Of a stretch of 64,000 bases of DNA, positions 11,574 through 19,517 are shown in pieces. The translations under genes and the position numbers were made by a program. Each line of letters opens with the position of its first letter. Within the stretch, counting starts at the first letter, position 1. Below the pieces are notes generated by a model. It had not been told where the DNA came from, ran no database searches, and saw nothing but the letters and a program-made list of their open reading frames with translations. Location of the stretch: contig NZ_WFIY01000004.1 of the NCBI RefSeq assembly GCF_009729545.1, positions 284,001-348,000 of the forward strand, read 5' to 3'. The DNA comes from Acidianus infernus. Lineage in GTDB: Archaea; Thermoproteota; Thermoprotei_A; Sulfolobales; Sulfolobaceae.

Positions 11574-12212
11574 ATGGAAACATCAATATCTCAAGAAAAA
11601 TTGGTAGAAGAAATTGCAAAAAGAGTAAGAGAAATACTAGAACTTTTAGGGGAAGATCCAAACAGAGAAGGTTTAAGAGAAACGCCAGAGAGAGTTGCAA
11701 GAGCTTTAATAGAAATGACTTCTGGTCTAAGAAGTCCACCGCCTAAAATAAAAGTATTTAATGCTAAAGATATAGACGAAGATATAACTGAAGATGAAAA
11801 CGGAGATCAAGTAATTCTAATTAGAGATATACAATTCTCTTCCCTTTGTGAGCATCATCTCTTACCGTTTATAGGGAGGATTCATGTTGCTTATGTTGCT
11901 AACGATGATGGCAAAGTTGCCGGATTTAGCAAAATAATAAGAATAGTTAACTATTATTCAGCAAGACCTCAGATCCAAGAGAGATTAGTTTCTCAGATAG
12001 CTGATGCAATAATGAATAGCGAAATAAAACCAAAGGGAGTTATGGTAATTGGTAATGGCACTCACATGTGTGCTTATGTGAGAGGAGTAAAAGATAAAGA
12101 GGCCAAGCTAGTTTCAGTAGCAACTAGAGGAGTCTTTAAGACAAATAGGGCATTAGTTAATCAAGTATTTAGATTATTAGATACTACGCATGAAAGAAGT
12201 TTAAGATTATAA
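11574..12212 (+). CDS. folE: GTP cyclohydrolase I (type IA)
   Basis: Makes 7,8-dihydroneopterin triphosphate from GTP, precursor of tetrahydropterin-type cofactors and of archaeosine. The 212-residue protein has the zinc ligands Cys92 and His95 (SSLCEHH) and Cys166 (HMCAYVRG), plus the substrate-binding stretches RETPERVARA and GFSKIIRIVNYYSARPQIQERL. Length fits. It has its own short AT-rich promoter region after pepQ. With the beta-RFAP synthase homologue at 17.1 kb it points to modified pterin synthesis in this organism. Confidence 0.95.
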   Translation: METSISQEKLVEEIAKRVREILELLGEDPNREGLRETPERVARALIEMTSGLRSPPPKIKVFNAKDIDEDITEDENGDQVILIRDIQFSSLCEHHLLPFIGRIHVAYVANDDGKVAGFSKIIRIVNYYSARPQIQERLVSQIADAIMNSEIKPKGVMVIGNGTHMCAYVRGVKDKEAKLVSVATRGVFKTNRALVNQVFRLLDTTHERSLRL

Positions 12213-12231
12213 GAAAGAAGAAAACTTTAAG

Positions 12232-12240
12232 TTTAATAAA
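12232..12240 (+). promoter_or_regulatory. TATA box of the HTH/binding-protein fusion gene
   Basis: TTTAATAAA, 22-30 nt before the ATG at 12262. This is the spacing of leaderless Sulfolobales mRNAs and the reason for choosing 12262 rather than the in-frame GTG at 12241. Confidence 0.5.
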
Positions 12241-12261
12241 GTGTTTTTTAAATTTTTAGTA

Positions 12262-13161
12262 ATGAAAGGAAGAGATAGAATTCTTAGTATTCTTAAAGAG
12301 AGAGGATCATTACCTCAAACTGAGTTAGTTAAGATTTCTGGAATGTCAAAGAGTAGAGTATCTGAAATACTTAATGAATTAGAAAAAGAAGGAATAATAT
12401 TCAGGAAACAATTAGTTGGAAAAAATCTTATAGTATCGTTAAATAAAACGAAATTTCTCAGGCTAGGAATTATAAATGCTGCTGAATATCCTTTTATTAT
12501 CCCATTTATAAAAAAACTTAGAGAAAAAGGAGTAGAAGTTGAAGTAAAAATTTACGATAACGGTCTTCAAGTTACTAAAGATTTAGTCCTAGGTAAAATA
12601 GACATGGGATTTTCACCAGTTATTTCGCAAATAATATTTTCAAAGATATTTGATATAAAAATTATAGCAGGAGGTGCAAAGGGCGGTGCAGGGATAGTAG
12701 GCGAATCGTGCAATATAGGTTCTACAGTAATGTCTAGTATGGAAACATGGACTCTGGCAGAAGTAAGGAATGCTAATATAATTCCTTTTAATTCTCCACA
12801 AGAGTTAGTTAAAAATTTTGAAACAAGAAAAGTTCCAGCAATAGCTATTTGGGAACCTTATTTATCTATACTTGAGTCTAAAGGGCATAAAGTAACTCAT
12901 GTATTTGAACCAAATCACTGTTGTACATTAGCTATAAGAAGCTCTTTAGAAGATGAGGAAAAAATAAAAGAGATATATGAAGACGCATTTTCCTGGTTTT
13001 TATCTTCAAAAGATAGATGGATTTCGGATTATTCCAATTTATTAGGTGAGGATTACAATATAATGAAGAAAGCGTCAGAAAGATATTACTTCGATAGTTA
13101 TTTAGATTTAAAAGAAGTTTACAAAAATTTGAAAAAAATGAATATATATATTCCGGCTTAA
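12262..13161 (+). CDS. HTH regulator fused to a periplasmic-binding-protein-like domain
   Basis: About 299 residues from ATG 12262. Residues 1-60 form a winged helix-turn-helix (RDRILSILKERGSLPQTELV..SKSRVSEILNELEKEGII). From about residue 65 to the end the sequence resembles type II solute-binding domains of the SsuA/NMT1 kind: LRLGIINAAEYPFIIPFI, GLQVTKDLVLGKIDMGFSP, KVPAIAIWEPYLSILESKG. There is no signal peptide or membrane segment, so the binding domain probably serves as an intracellular ligand sensor. An HCC motif in EPNHCCTLAIRS may contribute to the pocket. It converges on glnA, with stops overlapping by 4 nt. Ligand unknown. Confidence 0.75.
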   Translation: MKGRDRILSILKERGSLPQTELVKISGMSKSRVSEILNELEKEGIIFRKQLVGKNLIVSLNKTKFLRLGIINAAEYPFIIPFIKKLREKGVEVEVKIYDNGLQVTKDLVLGKIDMGFSPVISQIIFSKIFDIKIIAGGAKGGAGIVGESCNIGSTVMSSMETWTLAEVRNANIIPFNSPQELVKNFETRKVPAIAIWEPYLSILESKGHKVTHVFEPNHCCTLAIRSSLEDEEKIKEIYEDAFSWFLSSKDRWISDYSNLLGEDYNIMKKASERYYFDSYLDLKEVYKNLKKMNIYIPA

Positions 13162-14573
13162 GAATCTAGATAATAGTATAATTCCATTGGATGCGGATAC
13201 ATTTGTAGAGTCTTTGCTTCTTCTCTCTTTAAGTCGATATATGTATCAAGTATTGATGAATTGAATACTGGCTTTAAGAATTCTTTATCGCTCTCTAGTT
13301 CATCTAATGCTTCATCTAATGATCTCGGCAATTCTTTGATTCCTAATTGCTTTCTCTTTTCTGGAGTTAAATGATAAATATTCTCATCTACTGGATCTCC
13401 TGGATCTATTTTCTTATTTACTCCATCTAATGCAGCCATTAATATTGCAGCAAACGCCAAGTATGGATTGCACGAAGGATCTGGTGCACGGTATTCTATT
13501 CTCTTTGCTTTCTCTATTCCCTTATAATACGAAGGTACTCTAATTATTGCGCTTCTATTAGATTTGCTCCAAGCAATGTATACTGGTGCCTCAAATCCGG
13601 GGACTAATCTTCTATAACTATTAACAGATGCTGAAACTATTGCCGATAATGCTCTTGCATGATGCAATATTCCTCCAATTACATATCTTCCTGTCTGACT
13701 TATTTCAGCATATTCATCATTAGGATCGTACATTAGATTCTTTTTGCCATCGGCAGTCCATAAACTGAAATGAGTATGCATTCCTGTTCCATTGTCTCCA
13801 AACATTGGTTTTGGCATGAAAGTTGCTACCATGCCATGTTTTGCCGCTACGTTCTTTACAACGTATTTTAGAGTTTGTACTTTGTCCGCAGTATCTGCTA
13901 ATGTGGAGAATCTAAAGTCTATTTCTCCTTGTCCTCCAGTAGCTACCTCATGATGAGTTGCCTCAATTGTGAATCCAAAATATTTAACTAGAGTTTCTAC
14001 GGCTTCCAGTCTTACATCCATTAGTTGATCTACTGGCGGGGCTGGATAGTAACCTTCTTTATATCTAATTAAGAATCCTCCACTATTTTGCCATGGAGCT
14101 TCCCTAGCAATAATTTTATATCCAGTTCCTCTTTGAGGAGTGGCTACATCAAGATCTATTTTATCGAAAATAAAGAATTCCATTTCTGGTCCAAAGAAGG
14201 AAGTATAACCTTGTGATAACTGGTATTTTTCAGCTTCCTCTGCTATAAATCTAGGATCTCTTTCAAATCTTCCTTTTCCTCCACCCCAGAATACTTTAGT
14301 AATAACTCTTGCAACTCCAGGAGTCCACGGAATTAATGTCATTGTTTCTGGTACCGGTAAAAGCACCATATCGCTTTCGTAAATCATTGTAAAACCTTTT
14401 ATGCTACTTCCGTCAAGTTTTCCAAAGCCTGTCTTTACAGTATTCTCATCAAACTCATTTGCTGGAATTGTTATATGATGTAATCTTCCTGGCACGTCTG
14501 TGAATTGCAAATCTACCCATTCAATTTTATTATCTTTTAAGAACTTTAACATGTCTTCTGGACTTGATGGCAT
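13158..14573 (-). CDS. glnA: Glutamine synthetase
   Basis: ATP-dependent amidation of glutamate; with the split glutamate synthase at 42.7-46.8 kb it forms the ammonia assimilation pathway. The 471-residue product has the beta-grasp domain (1-100, VDLQFTDVPGRLHH, GSSIKGF), the metal-binding FGPEMEFF and HHEVATGGQGEIDF motifs, NGTGMHTHFSLW, the PGFEAPVYIAWS loop, NRSAIIRVP and EYRAPDPSCNPYLAFAAIL. Near the C-terminus SLDEALDELESD replaces the adenylylation loop of enterobacterial GS; no adenylylation site is evident. Confidence 0.97.
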   Translation of the reverse strand: MPSSPEDMLKFLKDNKIEWVDLQFTDVPGRLHHITIPANEFDENTVKTGFGKLDGSSIKGFTMIYESDMVLLPVPETMTLIPWTPGVARVITKVFWGGGKGRFERDPRFIAEEAEKYQLSQGYTSFFGPEMEFFIFDKIDLDVATPQRGTGYKIIAREAPWQNSGGFLIRYKEGYYPAPPVDQLMDVRLEAVETLVKYFGFTIEATHHEVATGGQGEIDFRFSTLADTADKVQTLKYVVKNVAAKHGMVATFMPKPMFGDNGTGMHTHFSLWTADGKKNLMYDPNDEYAEISQTGRYVIGGILHHARALSAIVSASVNSYRRLVPGFEAPVYIAWSKSNRSAIIRVPSYYKGIEKAKRIEYRAPDPSCNPYLAFAAILMAALDGVNKKIDPGDPVDENIYHLTPEKRKQLGIKELPRSLDEALDELESDKEFLKPVFNSSILDTYIDLKREEAKTLQMYPHPMELYYYLDS

Positions 14574-14593
14574 GAATCGAGTTCTGTTAAAGA

Positions 14594-14601
14594 GTATATA
14601 A
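14594..14601 (-). promoter_or_regulatory. TATA box of glnA
   Basis: TTATATAC on the minus strand, 21-28 nt before the glnA ATG, consistent with a leaderless transcript. A second TATATAA-like stretch lies about 20 nt further upstream (14618-14626). Confidence 0.6.
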
Positions 14602-14656
14602 GCTTTTATTGTAATTCGTATATAAAGTTTTTAGATGACAAAATAAATTTATAATT

Positions 14657-14679
14657 ACTTTTCATGACTATTGAAAAGT
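14657..14679. repeat. 8-bp perfect inverted repeat upstream of glnA
   Basis: ACTTTTCA (14657-14664) and TGAAAAGT (14672-14679) are perfect complements around a 7-nt spacer. An outer pair, ATTACTT and AAGTAAT (14654-14660, 14682-14688), partly overlaps. It lies between the stop of the ABC ATPase gene and the glnA promoter, both on the minus strand, so it could be an operator for glnA or a hairpin at the end of the upstream transcript. Confidence 0.5.
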
Positions 14680-14693
14680 TTAAGTAATATCTT

Positions 14694-15308
14694 TTAAAAA
14701 ATTTTTAACAATTTTCCATCTTCCATGCGTAAGTGAGAATTTGCGAATTGCGAATCATTTATGTCTTGAGTAGTAAATATCAATTCTATGGAATTTTTAC
14801 GCAATATCTCAATAATTCTTTCTATGAAATCTTCCTTGTTATTAATGTTAGAGAACGCCTCGTCTATGAGTATAACCTTAGGTTTGGCAATAATAGCAGT
14901 AATTATTGAAACTCTTTCTCTTTGGCCTAGGCTCAGTTTGTCCACTTTTTCATCTAATGAGATTCCGTCTAATAGATCTTTGTACTTCTCATCAAGTTCG
15001 TTAATGTCATATTTAATTTTCCTAATTTTGGCTCCCCACATTAAGTGGGATTTAACTTTAAGTCCAGGAATATAAGAGTCTGGAGTTATTATAACAGTTC
15101 CTCGCTTTTCAGGTGGAAGTTTTGTTACATCTACGTTGTTAATTTTAACATAACCTTCATCGATATTCAAAAATCCTGCTAAACTTCTCAAAAAAGTAGT
15201 TTTTCCACTACCGTTTTTTCCAGTAATACATACTATTCCTTGTTCTTTGATTTGAGCATTAAGATAAAAATTGCCTAGCTTTTTTACTACTTTAGCTTCA
15301 ATTGTCAT
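14694..15308 (-). CDS. ABC transporter ATP-binding protein (orphan)
   Basis: A 204-residue nucleotide-binding domain: Walker A GKNGSGKTT (30-38), signature LSLGQ (125-129) and Walker B VILIDE (145-150). The C-terminal substrate-sensing domain of ModC/WtpC-type ATPases is absent. Odd: the switch-histidine position in the H-loop (usually THD) reads TQD. Its ATG overlaps the thioredoxin stop. No permease lies nearby; the only membrane partner without an ATPase in this window is the binding protein/permease pair at 25.9-27.7 kb, an inferred match only. Confidence 0.85.
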   Translation of the reverse strand: MTIEAKVVKKLGNFYLNAQIKEQGIVCITGKNGSGKTTFLRSLAGFLNIDEGYVKINNVDVTKLPPEKRGTVIITPDSYIPGLKVKSHLMWGAKIRKIKYDINELDEKYKDLLDGISLDEKVDKLSLGQRERVSIITAIIAKPKVILIDEAFSNINNKEDFIERIIEILRKNSIELIFTTQDINDSQFANSHLRMEDGKLLKIF

Positions 15309-15703
15309 GGTATATATTTTTTAATAGTATCCTCTAAAGTATTTTCATCGACTGCTCCAACTAGAGAATCCTTTAATTGTCCATCAACGAAAATTAGTGT
15401 AGTTGGTATATTAAGAACATTATATTTATCTGCAAGCTTCTGGTTTTCATCAACGTTAAGCCTTCCAAAGAATGCTTTATCCTTATATTTTTCTGCAATT
15501 TTCTTAAATATTGGCTCATATAAATGGCAGGGAGCACACCAGTCAGCCCAACAGTCAATTACCACAACTTTATTTTTAGAAAGAATTTCGTCAAATTTAT
15601 CTTCACTAACACTTTCTGGCTCATATTTCGGTGATTTTATACTTTCTGCCCTTTTCTGTAACTTCTCAGCAATCTCCTTTATTAACGACTCAATTTCGCT
15701 CAA
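15305..15703 (-). CDS. Thioredoxin-like protein
   Basis: The 132-residue protein has a 40-residue N-terminal extension (two charged helical stretches) before a thioredoxin fold with WCAPC (Cys56, Cys59; Ala-Pro instead of the common Gly-Pro), GRLNVDENQKLADKYNV and the cis-Pro segment IPTTLIF. The start is TTG at 15703, inside the AMP-ligase 3' end (14-nt overlap). Cytosolic, no signal peptide. Middle gene of a three-gene operon whose common purpose is unclear. Confidence 0.9.
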   Translation of the reverse strand: MSEIESLIKEIAEKLQKRAESIKSPKYEPESVSEDKFDEILSKNKVVVIDCWADWCAPCHLYEPIFKKIAEKYKDKAFFGRLNVDENQKLADKYNVLNIPTTLIFVDGQLKDSLVGAVDENTLEDTIKKYIP

Positions 15704-17063
15704 TTTTATCCACTATATATACTTTCTTTAGCCTCTTATAAAATGCAACTCTTTGGTTAACATAATTAAGTAATTCGTCTTCAAGACCTTTTTTATACTC
15801 TTTAACTATAACTTTAGCCACAGGTTGAGTACCTAGATTTCCAGCGTCTTCACCGTAAACATATGCTTCCTTTACTAATGGATGAGAGAGTAAAATTTCC
15901 TCTAAATCTCTAGGGAAAATCGGATACCCCTTATATTTTAGCATTCTCTTTTTCACACCTTTAAAATAAAGTAATCCTTTTTCATCCATGCTAACTAAAT
16001 CTCCAGTTTTTAGCCATTCTCCTTCAAATACTCTTCTAGTTTCTTCCTCATCTTTGTATCCTAACATAAGCCATGGAGCTTTTACCCATAATTCTCCAGT
16101 TTCTCCAATTTTTGCCTCTTCTCCATTATCCTTAACGACTTTTACTTCAGCATTAGGTAAAGGTTTACCTATGCTTATTACTTGAGAAAATTCAGGAGGC
16201 TGATAAGTTATTACTAATCCTTCTGTAAATCCATATTGTTGTACTATATCCTTATTAAATCTCTCCTTGAAAGCCTTTATTGTTGATGGGAATAACGGTG
16301 CTGCTGTACTAATACATAGTCTTAAACTATCTAGATTACCTTCTTTCTCTTTAGCTAATGCGTCGTAAACCATAGGTACTGTTGCTAAATAGTTTATTGA
16401 GAACTTATCTATTGCGGATATTGTTTCTTTAGGATCAAATTTTCTCAAAATGTACATAAATCCACCTGCTTCCAAAGTTATTCCTAAAACGCTGTTACCC
16501 AGTACATGAGCCAATGGTACAGTTAATATACTAGAGATATCCTTAACTCCTAAGGCCTTATAAAGGGATGCAGAATTTAATTCAACTCTTTCTGCACTGT
16601 GCAATACTTGCATAGTCCTTCCCGCTATTCCAGCATAATAATAAATCAAGCCAACCTCATCTTCTCTATATTCATATGGTGAAGTTTGCTCATAACTGCC
16701 ATTGGCGGAGTCTATTATCACTTTATAGTCCTTTAATACGTTCTTTTCCCTTTCGTATACTTCATGATCAGTGAAAACTAATGAAGGCTGAGAATCTTCT
16801 AAAATGAATTTTAAATCTTCTGCTGAGGTTAAGGGATCTATTGCTACTACTTTTCCTCCGGCCCAGTAAACGCTTAAATAATTTATTACAGATTTAGTTG
16901 AGTTAAACATTATATGCGCAACCGTTTCACCAGGAGAGATTAATGATGCAGTTCTTCTAACTTCATCAACAACTTGTTGGTATGTTAAACTTCTATCTCC
17001 TCCTAAAAATGTCTTGGAAGGATTTTTCTTATACCACTCATAAAGGACTGTTGCTAAGCTCAT
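15690..17063 (-). CDS. AMP-dependent ligase/acyl-CoA synthetase family protein
   Basis: The 457-residue ANL-superfamily protein is shorter than typical acyl-CoA synthetases (about 500-560). Motifs A5 (YGFTEGL), A7 (WLKTGDLV) and A8 (KGVKKRMLKYKGYPIFPRDLEEIL) are clear. The Ser/Thr/Gly-rich A3 loop, normally TSGTTGxPKG, is replaced by YAGIAGRTMQ, and no clear A10 lysine motif is visible at the short C-terminus. Fatty-acyl or organic-acid activation is the family role, but the degraded loop makes activity uncertain. First gene of the operon with thioredoxin and the ABC ATPase, divergent from the beta-RFAP synthase homologue. Confidence 0.8.
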   Translation of the reverse strand: MSLATVLYEWYKKNPSKTFLGGDRSLTYQQVVDEVRRTASLISPGETVAHIMFNSTKSVINYLSVYWAGGKVVAIDPLTSAEDLKFILEDSQPSLVFTDHEVYEREKNVLKDYKVIIDSANGSYEQTSPYEYREDEVGLIYYYAGIAGRTMQVLHSAERVELNSASLYKALGVKDISSILTVPLAHVLGNSVLGITLEAGGFMYILRKFDPKETISAIDKFSINYLATVPMVYDALAKEKEGNLDSLRLCISTAAPLFPSTIKAFKERFNKDIVQQYGFTEGLVITYQPPEFSQVISIGKPLPNAEVKVVKDNGEEAKIGETGELWVKAPWLMLGYKDEEETRRVFEGEWLKTGDLVSMDEKGLLYFKGVKKRMLKYKGYPIFPRDLEEILLSHPLVKEAYVYGEDAGNLGTQPVAKVIVKEYKKGLEDELLNYVNQRVAFYKRLKKVYIVDKIERN

Positions 17064-17103
17064 GAGTAACCGTTTTAAACTTATAAAAAGGGTCTAAAAA
17101 ATA

Positions 17104-17961
17104 ATGAGGCTTATAGGTCTTTCAAGGATTCATATTACATTATTTGACCTCGAAGGTAAGTACGGTAGATTAGACGGAGGGATGGGAGTAGCATTAAAAT
17201 ATCCTAGGATAGTTATCAAGACTGGCGAATGTGAAGAAATTAACATAGATGGAGTTCCTAAGGAGAAGTTTTGCATAGAAGAGGACTATCCAGCTCACGT
17301 AGGTTTAGGGCATACGACACAGTATTTATTATCGATAACAAGGTATGCGTTCGAGAAGAATTTCCAAAGAAAGACCTCTGTAGAGTTAGCCAAGTTGATT
17401 AAAAGAGGTTCAACTTCTGGTATAGGTGTATACGCATTCGAATACGGCGGATTTATTGTAGATGGAGGTCATTCATTAAAAGTTAAGAAAGAAGCCTTAC
17501 CTTCAGATTTTTCCACAGCTCCTCCGCCACCGCTTTTACTTAGGGTAGATTTTCCTTGGTATATTTATGTAAACATTCCAGAAGGCAGGAGAATCTTTGG
17601 TAAAGAAGAATTGACCGCATTTAAAAATGCCAAGCTTGAAGGATTAGATACTTTAGCTAGAGTAGTCCTCATGGAATTTATTCCTTCTGTCATAGAAAAG
17701 GACTTAGAAAACGTGCTGGACGCGCTCGATAGAATACAAAATCTAGGTTTTAAAAAGATTGAGGTATCTTTGCAAACGGATAAGGTGAGAGAACTTATGA
17801 AAAAACTTAAGAGCAAAGGCTTCCCTAGCGGAATATCATCCTTTGGTCCAGCAATCTATACGTTTGTCAATTCTAGAAGAGAAGGAGAAGAACTAGTTTC
17901 TACATTTGGTGGATTTTTAACAGAGCCGAATAATAAGGGGGCTAAGGTAGTTTGGAATTAG
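17104..17961 (+). CDS. Beta-ribofuranosylaminobenzene 5'-phosphate synthase homologue
   Basis: GHMP-kinase-like family that couples PRPP to 4-hydroxybenzoate or 4-aminobenzoate in (methano/sarcina/sulfo)pterin-type cofactor synthesis. The 285 residues begin with the typical GLSRIHITLFDLEG and have GGMGVAL, VGLGHTTQY and the glycine-rich GSTSGIGVYAFEYGGFIVDGG motif (about 102-122), then the Pro-rich APPPPLLLR turn. Length is near the family norm. The 3' end overlaps the methyltransferase start by 10 nt. Confidence 0.88.
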   Translation: MRLIGLSRIHITLFDLEGKYGRLDGGMGVALKYPRIVIKTGECEEINIDGVPKEKFCIEEDYPAHVGLGHTTQYLLSITRYAFEKNFQRKTSVELAKLIKRGSTSGIGVYAFEYGGFIVDGGHSLKVKKEALPSDFSTAPPPPLLLRVDFPWYIYVNIPEGRRIFGKEELTAFKNAKLEGLDTLARVVLMEFIPSVIEKDLENVLDALDRIQNLGFKKIEVSLQTDKVRELMKKLKSKGFPSGISSFGPAIYTFVNSRREGEELVSTFGGFLTEPNNKGAKVVWN

Positions 17962-18998
17962 ATTATGATGAGTTTGTCATAGAAGAGCTTAGAAAAGTGT
18001 ATGGGAGAAGCCTGAATAGCTTTCTCGATTCTATTAAAAGACCAAATTCAAGGCTTTACGTTAGGGTTAATACGTTAAAGACTACAGTGGACGAAGTTTT
18101 ACAATCGATGCATGGATTTAAAAAAGACGAAGATTTTCCTGAGGCTATCTATGCTGAAGTTAAAGGTCCTAATAAGTTAGAAAGTTTAGACTCTAAGGTT
18201 ATTGTAGATAAGAAAACTGCTGAGAGCGTAATGCTGGGAGCGGATGTTTACCCACCAGGGATTAAGAAGATAATGGCAAATGAAGGTAATGCTGTAGAAG
18301 TAGTAAGTGAAAACGGAATAACAGTAGCTAACGGAGAGTTAGTAAGGTTACCTGGAGGAAAATTTATGGTTAAGGTTTATAATTCTTTGTATTCTTCACC
18401 AAAGTTAGCAGATACAAAGGAAATAAAAGAAGGTAAAATTTACGTTCAAGGTAAAGCTTCAATGCATGTAGCTAGGATAATAGATCCTCAGCCTGGAGAG
18501 TTTATAGTAGATATGACCGCTGCTCCTGGAGGCAAATTATCGCATATTTACCAACTAGAGCCAAGAGCAAGAATTATAGGATTTGACCATACATATAAAA
18601 AAGTTGAAAAAATGAAACAGTTGTTTAAGAAAATGAACGTAAACGTTCAAGTATTTGTTCACGATTCCAGGTATTTAAGTGAGCTAGGAATAAAAGATGT
18701 GGATAAGGTGCTTATAGATCCTCCATGCTCTGCTCTAGGATTAAGACCTAAAGTTTATGATAAAAAGACCAAAACGGATTTAATAAACCTTCACGCATAT
18801 CAAAAGCAATTCTTGAATTCTGCGTATGAGATTCTAAAGAAAGGTGGAGAGGTTATTTACTCTACGTGTACCGTTACTGAAATAGAGAATGAAGAAGTAG
18901 TTAATGACCCTAGATTTGATATAGAATATATGATAAGATTTCATCCTCAAATACACGATATGACCGGGTTTTTTATAGCCAAGTTGAAGAAGAAATAA
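17952..18998 (+). CDS. RNA cytosine-C5 methyltransferase (NOL1/NOP2/sun family) with PUA domain
   Basis: A 348-residue SAM-dependent RNA m5C methyltransferase acting on tRNA or rRNA. A PUA RNA-binding domain occupies roughly residues 70-165 (VMLGADVYPPGI). The catalytic domain follows, with SAM motif I DMTAAPGGKLSHI, motif IV DPPCSALG (Cys assists release) and motif VI STCTVTEIENEE (nucleophilic Cys). Start is TTG at 17952 inside the preceding gene. The substrate is not predictable from this sequence alone. Confidence 0.88.
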   Translation: MELDYDEFVIEELRKVYGRSLNSFLDSIKRPNSRLYVRVNTLKTTVDEVLQSMHGFKKDEDFPEAIYAEVKGPNKLESLDSKVIVDKKTAESVMLGADVYPPGIKKIMANEGNAVEVVSENGITVANGELVRLPGGKFMVKVYNSLYSSPKLADTKEIKEGKIYVQGKASMHVARIIDPQPGEFIVDMTAAPGGKLSHIYQLEPRARIIGFDHTYKKVEKMKQLFKKMNVNVQVFVHDSRYLSELGIKDVDKVLIDPPCSALGLRPKVYDKKTKTDLINLHAYQKQFLNSAYEILKKGGEVIYSTCTVTEIENEEVVNDPRFDIEYMIRFHPQIHDMTGFFIAKLKKK

Positions 18999-19001
18999 TG
19001 T

Positions 19002-19517
19002 ATGCCTATAGAAGATTTCATGGGCAAAAAGCCAAGAGTTTCTAAGAACGTTTTCTTACATCCTACAGCTTATATAATTGGCGATGTTGAAATAGGGGAA
19101 ATGAGTAGTGTATGGCATTATGTTGTCATAAGAGGGGATAACGATTCCATAAGTATAGGTAAAGAATCTAACATTCAAGAAAATTCAACAATACATACAG
19201 ACCCAGGGTTTAAAGTTGAAATAGGAGATAAAGTTACAGTAGGACATAACGCAGTTATACATGGAGCCAAAGTTTCATCAAACGTCATCATTGGTATAGG
19301 TTCTATTTTACTTAATGGTTCAAAAGTAGGCGAATATAGCATAGTTGGAGCAGGAAGCGTAGTACCGCCAAACGCTGAAATTCCCCCTTATAGTGTAGCA
19401 ATGGGAGTTCCAGCTAAGGTAGTAAGAAAAATAAGAGAGGAAGAAATTAAAATGATAGAAGATAATGCGTATGAATATGTTTTACATGTAAAGAGGTTTC
19501 TGAACAATGAATCGTGA
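19002..19517 (+). CDS. Gamma-carbonic anhydrase-like hexapeptide-repeat protein
   Basis: A 171-residue left-handed beta-helix protein with repeated hexapeptide turns (VEIGEMSSVW, ISIGKESNIQENSTIH, VTVGHNAVIHG, IIGIGSILLNG, SIVGAGSVVPP). Three histidines in the family positions (NSTIH, VGH, VIHG) could form the interfacial metal site. C-terminal helix from about residue 145. The family includes true carbonic anhydrases and uncharacterised homologues, so activity is not assured. It starts 3 nt after the methyltransferase stop and overlaps the radical SAM gene by 11 nt. Confidence 0.85.
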   Translation: MPIEDFMGKKPRVSKNVFLHPTAYIIGDVEIGEMSSVWHYVVIRGDNDSISIGKESNIQENSTIHTDPGFKVEIGDKVTVGHNAVIHGAKVSSNVIIGIGSILLNGSKVGEYSIVGAGSVVPPNAEIPPYSVAMGVPAKVVRKIREEEIKMIEDNAYEYVLHVKRFLNNES

